Assembly: GCF_004118325.1 (NCBI RefSeq)
Contig: NZ_RDFA01000006.1
Location: forward strand, 227,623 to 291,622
Length of the DNA: 64,000 nt
Source: Halorientalis pallida
GTDB lineage: Archaea; Halobacteriota; Halobacteria; Halobacteriales; Haloarculaceae
Direction: 5' to 3'
The notes under the pieces were generated by a model. It was given only the letters and a program-made list of their open reading frames with translations. It made no database searches and was not told where the DNA came from. Positions 41,031 through 49,999 of this stretch are shown piece after piece. A program made the translations under genes and the position numbers. Position 1 is the first letter of the stretch. Every line of letters begins with the position of its first letter.

Positions 41031-42771
41031 CGACTGGATCCGACAGGGGCTCTCCATCGGCCGAATCGAGTTCCGCCGAACCGTTCGGTCCCTCCGGGGT
41101 GACTCGGCACGGCTGGCGCTGATCGGCGTCGTCGCCCTGCTGTTCGGCCTCGTTCTCCTCGCGGGCACGTGGTTCATCCTGCAGTTCGGCGACGAGGTTC
41201 CGGCGGGCGACGTGTCGAACGTGATCCGTGGCAGTGTCGCGATCCAGTGGCTGTTCGCGGTGTTCATCAGCGCCCAGCGTGCGGGGTCGCGCCACCACAG
41301 CATCGACCAGGAGTCGTTGATGCTACTGACCGTTCCGGTCCGGGCCGTCGCCCTAGGCCTGCTCAGTGCCGAGTGCTTCCGGGCGCTCGCCTACTTCGCC
41401 GTGCCCGTCCTGTTGCTGGGCGGGGCGTTCGTCGTCGCCTCGGGATCGCCGCTGATGGCGCCGTTCCTGGTGCTCGCGGTCCTGCTGTTCCTCTCGACGG
41501 CGCTCGTGCTCGGGTTCGCGCTGGGACTGCTCGCCAAACTGGTCGTGGCGCGCTACCGTGTCGTCGCCGAGAACAAGTCCGCGTTCAGCCTCCTGGCGGT
41601 GATCGTGTTCGTCGGCGGATACATCGGTCTCCAGAACTTCGGCGGTCAGGGCGTGACCGTGGTGCTGGGCTGGCTCCCGTTCTCCTGGATCGTCGACCTC
41701 GCAGTGATCGGGTCGCCGTTTTCGGGATCGCTCCTCCGGGCGGCGACGGTTCTCGTCGGTGGGCTGGCCTGGACCGCTGCTGGCGTGCTGGTCGTCGAAC
41801 GGTTCGGGACGGCGCTGTGGTTCGGCGACACCGTCGAGGACGCGGTGGCCGCCGAGCAGGCGCGGGTCGACACCGGGACCGCCGACGACGCGCTCGCGGC
41901 CGCGGTCCGTCCGATTCCACTTCCGACGGTCGGCCAACCAGCCCGCCGGATCGCCCAGCGGTCCGTCGTCGTCGCCCGCCGGAACCCCCAGCGCCTCTCT
42001 TTCCTCGTGTTGCCAGTCGTCCTCCTCGGCGTCAGTCTCGTCAACGTCGCCCAGGCCGGCGTTGGCTCGCTCTTGACGTTGGTACCGCCCCTCGTGGTCG
42101 TCGCACTCCCCTGGCTCGCCGGTGCCGTGTTCGGTCTCAACCCGCTGGGCGACGAAGGGGCCGCCCTCCCGGCCACGCTCACGTCGCTCGCCTCCGGCCG
42201 GGACTACGCCGTCGGACTCGCCCTGCCGGGACTGACGCTGGGCCTGCCCGTGGTCGTCGTCGCGACCGTCGCCACTGGGCTCGCCGGGCCGTACGGCCCC
42301 CTCGAAACCGCGTCGCTCGCGGTGATCGCGCTCGTGCTGACGCTCGCCGCGGTCGTGATCGCGCCGGGGCTCGGGATGGCCTTCCCCCGGTACGATCCGG
42401 TCCGGGTGGGGAGCGACCGGGAGATCGTCCCGCCGAGTCTCAGCGCGGTCGTGCTGTACACGCTGACACTCGGCATTCCGGGGACCCTCGCCGCCGCCGC
42501 GACGCTGGCACCGGCGGGAACCCGTCGGTTCCTGTCGCTGCTCGTCGGTGGCCTCCTGTCGCTTCCCTTCGGCTTGCTCGCGAGCCAGGGTCTCGACCCT
42601 GCCCGTGGTGTCGCGACCTGGCTGAGTCAGGCCGGGGCCGAAATAGCGACGATCCCCCTGCCGACCGTCCGCTGGGGCGGCTACATACTTCCGCTCGCTG
42701 CCCTGTGTCTGCTCGGGATATGGTCGTTCAGGGCCGTCTCGCGGCGGTTCCAGTGGCACACGCTCGACTAG
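41020..42771 (+). CDS. large ABC transporter permease-like membrane protein
   Basis: A 583-residue protein with twelve or more hydrophobic segments in two halves separated by a hydrophilic stretch (~residues 265-320). It overlaps and follows the ATPase gene at 40245 and is thus its likely membrane partner, with both transmembrane halves fused in one chain. The ATG at 41020 gives MSGNDWIRQGLSIGRIEFRR; a GTG at 41011 is also in frame. A tRNA gene follows 66 bases after the stop. Confidence 0.8.
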   Translation: MSGNDWIRQGLSIGRIEFRRTVRSLRGDSARLALIGVVALLFGLVLLAGTWFILQFGDEVPAGDVSNVIRGSVAIQWLFAVFISAQRAGSRHHSIDQESLMLLTVPVRAVALGLLSAECFRALAYFAVPVLLLGGAFVVASGSPLMAPFLVLAVLLFLSTALVLGFALGLLAKLVVARYRVVAENKSAFSLLAVIVFVGGYIGLQNFGGQGVTVVLGWLPFSWIVDLAVIGSPFSGSLLRAATVLVGGLAWTAAGVLVVERFGTALWFGDTVEDAVAAEQARVDTGTADDALAAAVRPIPLPTVGQPARRIAQRSVVVARRNPQRLSFLVLPVVLLGVSLVNVAQAGVGSLLTLVPPLVVVALPWLAGAVFGLNPLGDEGAALPATLTSLASGRDYAVGLALPGLTLGLPVVVVATVATGLAGPYGPLETASLAVIALVLTLAAVVIAPGLGMAFPRYDPVRVGSDREIVPPSLSAVVLYTLTLGIPGTLAAAATLAPAGTRRFLSLLVGGLLSLPFGLLASQGLDPARGVATWLSQAGAEIATIPLPTVRWGGYILPLAALCLLGIWSFRAVSRRFQWHTLD

Positions 42772-42837
42772 GCCGGGCGGTGGCGACTTTCGCAACCGTT
42801 AACAGTGGCGCGTGCCATCTCCGTATTGCTACTGCAC

Positions 42838-42910
42838 GGGCCGGTGGGGTAGCTTGGTATCCTTCGGCCTTCGGGTGGCCGTAACCGCGATTCGAATTCG
42901 CGCCGGCCCA
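42838..42910 (+). tRNA. tRNA-Pro (anticodon CGG)
   Basis: A 73-base tRNA by folding: acceptor GGGCCGG/CCGGCCC with discriminator A; D arm GGGGTAGCTTGGTATCC; anticodon stem CGGCC/GGCCG around loop TTCGGGT, so anticodon CGG (reads CCG, Pro); T arm CGCGA-TTCGAAT-TCGCG. CCA is not encoded. No intron is visible. A T-run (CTTTTCC) follows. Eleven bases of its 3' end recur 70 bases downstream, which points to use as an integration site. Confidence 0.93.
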
Positions 42911-42969
42911 CTTTTCCACCGAACATACGGCGAGCGTAGCGAGTGATCGTCATCCCGTGTTCGACGTTT

Positions 42970-42980
42970 GCGCCGGCCCA
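42970..42980 (+). repeat. partial copy of the tRNA-Pro 3' end (possible att remnant)
   Basis: GCGCCGGCCCA repeats exactly the last 11 bases of tRNA-Pro (42900-42910); just before it, GTTCGACGTTT resembles the TTCGAATTC of the T arm. Only 59 bases lie between the copies, so any element between them is lost or the main element lies beyond. Confidence 0.5.
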
Positions 42981-43040
42981 GCGTTCTACTGGGACAAATG
43001 GTGATCGACAGCCGGTGCTGCCTCGTGTAACCCCAGAATC

Positions 43041-43048
43041 TACAAATA
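43041..43048 (+). promoter_or_regulatory. TATA-like box for the gene at 43068
   Basis: TACAAATA is centred about 24 bases before the ATG at 43068; leaderless transcript expected. Confidence 0.5.
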
Positions 43049-43067
43049 CCGCTCCCGAACCCGATGT

Positions 43068-43718
43068 ATGAGTACGCACCGGACCATCTACGCCTTTGAT
43101 CTCAGTGAGTTCACCCTCAATCGGTTGTCGTCCACGTACCGCAAGTTCAGGGAGGCCTCGGATGCGCTGGAGCGATCGGAACTGGTTGACCACTTCGACC
43201 GCACCGCCGAATCGGCGGATGATCTCTGGGAGCGGCTCCGAACGCTCGACTCGGAAACACCGAATTCTGTGGACGTACCGGCGTTGCTGCTCTCGATCGA
43301 CCAGTATCCGTCACTGGATGATACAAAGGTACATCGTTCGAGTTGCGGTCTCACCGGTGATACGGTACTCGTACAGAAGGTCACACGATGGCTACGCGAG
43401 TACTCCGAACCGGCCGCGACGGCGTGGGAGGAGATGTGTTATTTGGAATCAGGGGAACCTGTAGAGCTCCAGTACGACGGCGAAACCTACAAAGTAGTCC
43501 CGGGGACGAAAACGGGTGGGCTCGTACAGGGTGAACGGATCGAGGACCTCCGTAGCGGCCTCGAACTCGCGAGTCCGTCAGTGACGGAGTTCTACGAGTC
43601 ACTGGACGACCCGCACCGATCCGTCGGGCGACAGTGGCGGCCAGTGGAGTGGGTTTACGGGGAGTGTGGCCGGCTCGCACGTACCGACGAGGGCGTGATC
43701 GCTTCGAGGACGATCTGA
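43068..43718 (+). CDS. hypothetical protein next to the tRNA-Pro repeat
   Basis: A 216-residue soluble, acidic protein without signal peptide or membrane segment. I do not recognise a family. The N-terminal ~80 residues are helical and charged (TYRKFREASDALERSELVDHF); the middle has RSSCGLTGDTVLVQKVTRWL; the C-terminal part is W/Y-rich (RQWRPVEWVYGECGRLAR). Codon use is less extreme than in core genes. Together with the tRNA 3' repeat just upstream this suggests an acquired gene, possibly the residue of an integrated element. A clear TATA box supports expression. Confidence 0.65.
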   Translation: MSTHRTIYAFDLSEFTLNRLSSTYRKFREASDALERSELVDHFDRTAESADDLWERLRTLDSETPNSVDVPALLLSIDQYPSLDDTKVHRSSCGLTGDTVLVQKVTRWLREYSEPAATAWEEMCYLESGEPVELQYDGETYKVVPGTKTGGLVQGERIEDLRSGLELASPSVTEFYESLDDPHRSVGRQWRPVEWVYGECGRLARTDEGVIASRTI

Positions 43719-43887
43719 GTCGAAATCTGTGCCATCCCACGTTCGCCTGCGAGCGAACCCGTGAGCGGTGCGTAGATGTGGTCAGAACGTGTCCCTGTAT
43801 GGCGGTCAGGATGACGCGTCCGGCCGGAAAGTATCGGGGTGTATTCGGGGTGTCTGACGCTCGTCTGCTTTCTCCGAGACAAATCAT

Positions 43888-43896
43888 CAATTATTT
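43888..43896 (+). promoter_or_regulatory. TATA-like box for the GT2 gene
   Basis: CAATTATTT lies about 30 bases before the ATG at 43922 and argues for that start over the ATG at 43901. Upstream, 43719-43887 holds no recognisable gene. Confidence 0.5.
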
Positions 43897-43921
43897 CTTA
43901 ATGACCGACCGAAGAGGCTCT

Positions 43922-45406
43922 ATGAAAGTAGAGACTGCGGAGAGTCAATCGTTCTCCTACAAGGGAGCTCTCCGCTATATCACCGTCGCCGCTGGCGTGA
44001 TGGGGGCGCTGTACCTCCCGGCGATCATCTTTCCCGATACGTGGTTTCGGGTACTCACGACGGTCATGCTGGTCGCGCTGCTCGGGCTGACCGGGCGGGC
44101 ACTCGTGTCGGCGCTGTTTTCGTTCAAGCGACCGGAGACGCCCGAGCTGACGCTGTCGGACACAGAGTTGCCGGATGTCAGCGTGGTCATTCCGGCGTAC
44201 AACGAGGCCGCGGTGCTGCCCGACACGATCGAGGCGTGTCGGAACCTCGACTACCCGGCCGAGAAGCTGGAGGTCGTCCTCTGTTACGAGCGCGACTCCG
44301 TCGACGACACGGCGGCGATCTGTGAGGAGGCGGCCGCCGACGACGAGCGGTTCAAAGCGATCGAGCGGGACGAACCTGGCGGCGGGAAAGCGAAGGCGAC
44401 GAACTACGCACTCCAGTACGCGACCGGTGAGATCATCGCCAGCATCGACGCCGATCACCGGTTCAAGTCGGACGCCATTCGCCGCGCTGTTGCGTGGTTC
44501 GAGTCCGACGCGGACATCTGGTGTGTCAAGGGTCGCTGTTACGGCGACAATCCGCGGGACTCGCTTTTGGCCCTGCACGCGACCGTCGAGCGCCACATCG
44601 CCGAGAAGGGCGATCTGTTCGCACGGGAAGTCCTCGGTGGATTCACCATCTTCGGCGGCGGACAGGCGTTCTTCCGCGCCGAGATGTTCGACGAACTCGG
44701 TGACTTCGACGAGAGCGTCCTCGTCGAGGATATCGACATGTCCTCGAAGATTCACGACTTCGGCAAACAGCTCCGGGTCGACCCCTCCATCGTCACGTTC
44801 GAGGAGAACCCGGGCACCCTCCAGTCGTGGTGGAGTCAGCGCAAGCGCTGGGCGCGCGGCTGGATGCAGGTCGCGTTCCGCTATCTGTTCCGACTCCCGC
44901 GCAGTCAGAACATGTCCATGCGCGAGCGGTTCGACGCCGGCTTCACCTTCGCGTACGCGCTCATGCCGGTCTACGTCGCGTTCACCTTCCCGATCTTGCT
45001 GTTCGACATGGTGCGTGACTTCGCGGTCCACAACGCTGCCACTGCACCCATCCTCGCCGACATGGGCCTGAAGACGACGCTCCAGTACGGCGTTCCGACC
45101 GCGACGTTCTTCTCGGAGTTCACCCGGAACGCGCTCTGGACGTTGCTCGCGGTCTCACCCGCCATCGCGGCGTGTATGGTGTTCGTCCAGGACTACCGTG
45201 ACGGGTTCAGTCACGACAGTCTGGAACTGTTCGCCTCGTTCACGCTGTGGGTCTACCTGGCACTGCAGAGCGTGGTCTACGTCGTCTCGTTCCTCGACGA
45301 GGTCATCTTCGAGCGGCCGAGCATCTACGTGACGACCGCCCGGGTCAACTCCCAGGCCAAGTCGGGGTCGAGCAAGACCGGCGGCACCGAGACCAAATCC
45401 GACTGA
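43922..45406 (+). CDS. membrane-bound processive-type glycosyltransferase family 2
   Basis: A 494-residue enzyme with two N-terminal membrane helices, a GT-A domain (VSVVIPAYNEAAVLPDTIE; SIDADHRFKSD as the DxD region; VLVEDIDMSSKIHDFG with the catalytic Asp; QRKRWARGWMQ as the Q-x-x-RW motif) and three or four C-terminal helices. The D, DxD, D, QxxRW pattern is that of cellulose- or hyaluronan-synthase-like enzymes that polymerise sugars and export the chain through the membrane. It stands alone, away from the main glycan locus; product unknown. Confidence 0.9.
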   Translation: MKVETAESQSFSYKGALRYITVAAGVMGALYLPAIIFPDTWFRVLTTVMLVALLGLTGRALVSALFSFKRPETPELTLSDTELPDVSVVIPAYNEAAVLPDTIEACRNLDYPAEKLEVVLCYERDSVDDTAAICEEAAADDERFKAIERDEPGGGKAKATNYALQYATGEIIASIDADHRFKSDAIRRAVAWFESDADIWCVKGRCYGDNPRDSLLALHATVERHIAEKGDLFAREVLGGFTIFGGGQAFFRAEMFDELGDFDESVLVEDIDMSSKIHDFGKQLRVDPSIVTFEENPGTLQSWWSQRKRWARGWMQVAFRYLFRLPRSQNMSMRERFDAGFTFAYALMPVYVAFTFPILLFDMVRDFAVHNAATAPILADMGLKTTLQYGVPTATFFSEFTRNALWTLLAVSPAIAACMVFVQDYRDGFSHDSLELFASFTLWVYLALQSVVYVVSFLDEVIFERPSIYVTTARVNSQAKSGSSKTGGTETKSD

Positions 45407-45444
45407 GCGTCCCATTCTTTACTGCGCCGCCGTTGTCCTGTTCC

Positions 45445-45834
45445 ATGGGTTATCATCACGTCGATCCAGCGGAGCTAGCACCGTCGCCGGACCACCCCTG
45501 TGACCGCCGGTCGCTGGCCGAGGCGGCGGAGCTCGCCCAGCTCGCGGCGGCGGTCTACGACCTCGCGCCCGGCGAGGACCTCGCGACGACCTACCACTAC
45601 CACGACCAGCGCGAGGAACTGTTCTACGTGCTGGCCGGCGACCTCCACGTCGAGACGCCCGACGAGACGTTCGTCGTCGGGGCCGACGAGACGTTCGCCG
45701 TCGAACCCGAGAGCCCGATCCGGCCGTACAATCCGGCCGAGTCCGACGAGCCGGTCCGGGTACTCGGGGTCGGCGCCCCAAAGTTCGACATCGGGCGGCC
45801 GTACGAGCCGGACGCGGATGGCGACGACTCGTAG
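45445..45834 (+). CDS. cupin domain protein
   Basis: A 129-residue single-domain cupin. Motif 1 contains YHYHDQREELFYVLAGDL (metal His/His/Glu) and motif 2 lies near PESPIRPYNPAE, where the usual second His is replaced by Arg or Asn. Small cupins bind sugars or metals or act as isomerases or dioxygenases; this one cannot be assigned. The ATG at 45445 starts MGYHHVDP. It is followed by a Nudix gene 129 bases later. Confidence 0.8.
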   Translation: MGYHHVDPAELAPSPDHPCDRRSLAEAAELAQLAAAVYDLAPGEDLATTYHYHDQREELFYVLAGDLHVETPDETFVVGADETFAVEPESPIRPYNPAESDEPVRVLGVGAPKFDIGRPYEPDADGDDS

Positions 45835-45963
45835 CCGTCTCGCCGGTGGCGCGTCCCCTCCCGCACGCGGCGCGACGGGCGGAAACTCTCCCGGTGTACA
45901 AACGGAAGGCCGATTGTCCGGTGTTTTACGGACGCTTTTGCACCCCGAGACGCTGGGGTCGGT

Positions 45964-46533
45964 ATGACCGACGACGCCACCCACGACGGTCACTCGGAGT
46001 CGCTGGCCTGGGAGACGCTGTACGGCGAGACGGCCTACATCTGCCCGGGGTTCGACGTCCAGCGCGAACAGGTCCGCCTTCCCGACGGAACGGAGACAGA
46101 CTTCGACTATCTCTCCGAGAGCGAGAGCGTCGTCGTCCTGCCCTTTACGCCCGACGACGCGGTCGTCGTCATCGAGGAGTGGCGACAGGCCGTCAAGCGG
46201 GTCAACCGCGGGCTCCCCGCGGGCGGCGTCGAGGGCGAGGACGCCGACCTCGACGCGACGGCCCACCGGGAACTGGAGGAGGAGACCGGCTACGAGGCCG
46301 ACGCGGTCGAGCACCTGACGACGGTCGAACCGGCCAACGGGTTCTCCGACGCCGTGTTCCACTACTTCGTCGCCACCGGCTGTGAGCCGACCGGCGACCA
46401 GGCACTGGACCACAACGAGTCCATCAGCGTCGAGACGGCCGACTTCGACGACCTGCTCGCCGCGGTCGAGTCCGGCGACTGCCGGGACGGTCGGACGGCG
46501 TTCGGCGTCTGTCACTACGAACTGTTCGGGTAG
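45964..46533 (+). CDS. Nudix hydrolase (ADP-ribose pyrophosphatase-like)
   Basis: A 189-residue protein with a full Nudix box, beginning at the Gly of AGGVEGEDADLDATA and ending HRELEEETGY (R-E-L-E-E-E-T-G). The preceding VVVIEEWRQAVKRVNRGLP is typical of ADP-ribose/NDP-sugar pyrophosphatases (YffH/NudF group). It hydrolyses NDP-X compounds to NMP plus X-phosphate with Mg. It is placed ahead of tgtA on the same strand, with 75 bases between. Confidence 0.88.
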   Translation: MTDDATHDGHSESLAWETLYGETAYICPGFDVQREQVRLPDGTETDFDYLSESESVVVLPFTPDDAVVVIEEWRQAVKRVNRGLPAGGVEGEDADLDATAHRELEEETGYEADAVEHLTTVEPANGFSDAVFHYFVATGCEPTGDQALDHNESISVETADFDDLLAAVESGDCRDGRTAFGVCHYELFG

Positions 46534-46608
46534 TGCGAGGCTATCGCGCCACGGTCCAGGCCGGTCAGAACACAACCCTTAGGCCCGCGCCCCCGAAAGC
46601 CGGGGCCA

Positions 46609-48123
46609 ATGGGCGACTGGTTCGAGGTACGCGACTACGACGCCGCCGGCCGGATCGGGGAGCTAACGGTTCCCCGGGCGGACGTGACCGTCGAGACGCC
46701 GGCACTCCTGCCCGTGGTCAACCCCCACGTCAGGACGGTCGAGCCGGCCCGCATGGAGGCGGAATTCGGCGCGGAGATCCTCATCACGAACGGCTACATC
46801 CTCTACGGCTCCGACGACGCCCGCGAGAACGCGCTCTCGGACGGACTCCACGACCTCTACGACTTCTCCGGCGCGATCATGACCGATTCGGGGTCCTTTC
46901 AGCTCTCCGAATACGGCGAGATCGACGTGGACACCCGCGAGATTCTCGAATTTCAGCAGGCGATTGGCTCGGACATCGGGACGCCGGTCGACATCCCGAC
47001 GCCGCCGGACGTGAGTCGCGAGCAGGCCGAGGACGAACTCGCGACCACGCAGGAGCGTCTGGAACTCGCCTCCGAGGTGGAGACCGGCGACATGCTCGTC
47101 AACGCGCCGGTCCAGGGGTCGACCTACCCCGACCTGCGCAAGCGGGCCGCACGCGAGGCCTACGGGACGGATCTGGACGTGTTCCCGGTCGGCGCGATGG
47201 TGCCCCTGCTCAACAACTATCGCTTCGACGACGTGGTGGACATGGTCGCGGCGGCCAAGCGGGGACTGGGCGCGGACGCGCCGGTCCACCTGTTCGGTGC
47301 GGGCCATCCGATGATGTTCGCGCTGGCGGTCGCGATGGGCTGTGACCTGTTCGACTCGGCGGCCTACGCGCTGTACGCCCGCGACGACCGCTACCTCACC
47401 GTCCGGGGCACCGAACACCTCGAAGATCTGGATTACTTCCCCTGTGAGTGTCCAGTCTGTGCGAGTCACACGCCCGACGAACTGGAGTCCTGTGGCGGCA
47501 GCGAACGCGAGCGACTGCTGGCCGAACACAACCTCCACGTCACCTTCGGAGAGATCCGGCGGATCAAGCAGGCGATCCGGCAGGGGAACCTGCTGGAACT
47601 CGTCGAAGCACGCGCCCGCGGCCACCCCACGATGCTCGACGGGTACCGAGCGCTGGGCGATCACGCCGAACAGATCGAGGGAACCGATCCCGCTTCGAAG
47701 GACGCCTTCTTCTACCTCTCGGCGGAGAGCGCGGCCCGACCGGAGGTCCTGCGCCACCACCAGCGACTCGAACGGCTGGACGCCGACGGCGAGGTCCTGC
47801 TCACCGAGGGGGACACGAACGAGGCCTACGACGAGAGCTGGCGGGTCGTCCCGCCCTTTGGCCCGTTCCCGCGGGATCTCTCGGAGGTGTACCCGCTCAA
47901 CGCCGAGGTGCCCGAGCGACTCGACGAACGGGCCTACGCCCGGGCGGCCGACGGGGTGGCGCGACTGGCCGAGACCAACCCAGACGCGGACTTCACGCTG
48001 GGCCACACCGGGTGGCCGGAGACGGCGCTCGACCGGCTCCCCGAAAGCGTGGACACGTACGAACTCGGCGTCGACGACGCGTTCGGTGAGGACGGAGCCA
48101 AAGAGCGCGACGAGCGCGTCTGA
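46609..48123 (+). CDS. tgtA: tRNA-guanine(15) transglycosylase
   Basis: A 504-residue archaeal [21 protein letters not shown] and [15 protein letters not shown] carry the catalytic Asp region of the TIM barrel. The zinc site is [17 protein letters not shown] with the later His in AEHN. It exchanges G15 of tRNA for preQ0, the first tRNA-level step of archaeosine synthesis. The C-terminal ~130 residues belong to the C2 domain. The next gene is arcS, the following step of the pathway, so the two form a functional pair. Confidence 0.95.
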   Translation: MGDWFEVRDYDAAGRIGELTVPRADVTVETPALLPVVNPHVRTVEPARMEAEFGAEILITNGYILYGSDDARENALSDGLHDLYDFSGAIMTDSGSFQLSEYGEIDVDTREILEFQQAIGSDIGTPVDIPTPPDVSREQAEDELATTQERLELASEVETGDMLVNAPVQGSTYPDLRKRAAREAYGTDLDVFPVGAMVPLLNNYRFDDVVDMVAAAKRGLGADAPVHLFGAGHPMMFALAVAMGCDLFDSAAYALYARDDRYLTVRGTEHLEDLDYFPCECPVCASHTPDELESCGGSERERLLAEHNLHVTFGEIRRIKQAIRQGNLLELVEARARGHPTMLDGYRALGDHAEQIEGTDPASKDAFFYLSAESAARPEVLRHHQRLERLDADGEVLLTEGDTNEAYDESWRVVPPFGPFPRDLSEVYPLNAEVPERLDERAYARAADGVARLAETNPDADFTLGHTGWPETALDRLPESVDTYELGVDDAFGEDGAKERDERV

Positions 48124-48169
48124 GGGACGGAAGGAAAGATACTCGGCCGCGCTCGCCCGAGACGGTGCC

Positions 48170-49921
48170 ATGACCGATTACTTCGAGATCCACGAGCGGG
48201 ACGGGGCCGCCCGCATCGGGGAACTCCGGCTCGCGGACCCGCTGACCACGCCCGCGCTGGCCGACGACGTCGTCACCGACGCGGGCAGTCTCTGGCCCGA
48301 GGACCGCGAGGTACCCGACGGCGACGAATCGACGCTCACCGTGCTCCCGCACCGAGGGCTGCCCGCCGGAACGCCCGACGAAGTCGAGGACGCCTTCGCC
48401 GTCGAGTATCCCGACGTGGACTGCCCCAGCGCCGCGGTCGTCTCGCCGGAAACCGCCACCGGTCACGGCACCGACGCCTACGTCCTGTCCAACGCCACCG
48501 GCTACGCCGGCCACGCAGCGGCGTTCGTCGACGCCATGCTGTCGGTGCGGGAGGCTACGCCCGCGGACACTGCACTCTATCTCCCGGGCGTCGCCACGCC
48601 CGCGAACGTCGCGACGCTGGTCTACGCCGGGGCCGACCTCGTGGACACGGATCGGGCCGTCCTGCGCGGCACGAAGGGGTTCTACCTCGCGACCGACGGC
48701 GAGTACTTCCTGGAAGACCTGGACGAACTTCCCTGTGCGTGTCCGGCCTGTCAGCAGCCCCGTGACGAGTTCGACCGCGAGGACTGTGCCGAACACAACC
48801 AGCGAGCACTGGCCGCGGAACTCGCGCGGGTCCGCCGCCGGATTCGCGACGGGTCGCTCCGGGACTATATCGAGGGCCAGGCCCGGCACGATCAGTGGCT
48901 CACCGCCACGTTCCGCCGGCTGGACCAGCAGTACGGCTACCTCGAACAGCGTACACCGATCGTCCGTCGCGGGGAGATCACGGCCGCGACCGACGACACG
49001 ATCCGGCGCGTGGAGATCCAGCGGTTCGCCGAACGCGTGACCACGCAGTACCGCAGTCGCTTCTCGAACCCCCTGGTTCTGGTGCCCTGCTCGGCCAAGA
49101 AACCCTACAGCGAGTCACAGAGCCACGGCCAGTACCACGACGTGATCCAGTGGCGCGCCCACGTCGCCTCGATGACCTCGCCCATCGGCGTCGTGCCCCA
49201 GGAACTGGAATGCACCTACCCCGCACAGCACTACGACTCGGTCGTGACCGGGGAGTGGACCGCCACGGAGATCGAGTTCGTCAGCGACGTGCTGGAAGCG
49301 TACCTCCAGCGCAACGACTACCCGAAGGTCGTCGCCCACGTGCCCCCGGAGGGCTACCGCGAGATCGTCGAGCGCGCCACCGCCGACCTCGACGTCGATC
49401 CGGTCTTCACCGTCGACGATCACCCGACGACCAGCGAGTCGCTGTCGAACCTCGCGGCCGAACTGGAGGGCGAACTGACGTACCCGAAACGCGAGCGCGA
49501 ACACAACACGATCCGAGCCATCGCCGACTACCAGTTCGGGGAGGGTGCGGGGGACGACCTGTTCGACGAGATCCAGACGGAGTCACGCTACCCGAAACTG
49601 CGGGTCACCGACGCCGACGGCGAGCAACTGGCCGCGATGGTCCCCGAGTACGGTGTCCTCTCGCTGACGCTCGCGGGGGGTCGGCGCTGGGCCGAAAGCG
49701 ACGCACCGGTCAAACGGGTCGAGATCGACGGCTTCGTGCCCCACGGGAGCGTCCTCGCGCCGGGCGTGGTCGACGCCAGCGACTCGATCCGGCCGGGCGA
49801 CGAGGTCGTGATCGAAGGACCGGCCGCGTTCGGCGTCGGCCGCGCGTCGATGAACGGACCGGAGATGGTCGAGTCGACGCGGGGCATCGCCAGCCAGGTC
49901 CGGCACGTGGAAGAGCGCTGA
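48170..49921 (+). CDS. arcS: archaeosine synthase alpha (ArcS/TgtA2)
   Basis: A 583-residue paralogue of TGT. The N-terminal half keeps a degenerate TGT barrel with the zinc motif CACPACQQPRDEFDREDC; the middle holds the ArcS signature LVPCSAKKPYSESQSH; the C-terminal ~75 residues form a PUA domain (HGSVLAPGVVDASDSIRPGD). ArcS converts preQ0 at position 15 toward archaeosine. The ATG at 48170 begins MTDYFEIHERDG, parallel to [11 protein letters not shown] of TgtA. It lies 46 bases after tgtA on the same strand. Confidence 0.95.
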   Translation: MTDYFEIHERDGAARIGELRLADPLTTPALADDVVTDAGSLWPEDREVPDGDESTLTVLPHRGLPAGTPDEVEDAFAVEYPDVDCPSAAVVSPETATGHGTDAYVLSNATGYAGHAAAFVDAMLSVREATPADTALYLPGVATPANVATLVYAGADLVDTDRAVLRGTKGFYLATDGEYFLEDLDELPCACPACQQPRDEFDREDCAEHNQRALAAELARVRRRIRDGSLRDYIEGQARHDQWLTATFRRLDQQYGYLEQRTPIVRRGEITAATDDTIRRVEIQRFAERVTTQYRSRFSNPLVLVPCSAKKPYSESQSHGQYHDVIQWRAHVASMTSPIGVVPQELECTYPAQHYDSVVTGEWTATEIEFVSDVLEAYLQRNDYPKVVAHVPPEGYREIVERATADLDVDPVFTVDDHPTTSESLSNLAAELEGELTYPKREREHNTIRAIADYQFGEGAGDDLFDEIQTESRYPKLRVTDADGEQLAAMVPEYGVLSLTLAGGRRWAESDAPVKRVEIDGFVPHGSVLAPGVVDASDSIRPGDEVVIEGPAAFGVGRASMNGPEMVESTRGIASQVRHVEER

Positions 49922-49965
49922 TCGCGACGGCAACCCCTCCCCGCAGGCAACGTCGAGAAGCGGAA

Positions 49966-49973
49966 GTTTATTC
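49966..49973 (+). promoter_or_regulatory. TATA-like box for the lipoprotein gene
   Basis: GTTTATTC is about 27-34 bases before the ATG at 50000. Confidence 0.5.
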
Positions 49974-49999
49974 GTCGTTTCTGTATCAGAACCTGATAG

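Noticed and set aside
46663..48171. Large open frame antisense to tgtA, and the frame starting at 47342 across tgtA
   Set aside because: High-GC genes give long open frames in other frames; tgtA and arcS carry the conserved motifs, the others none.
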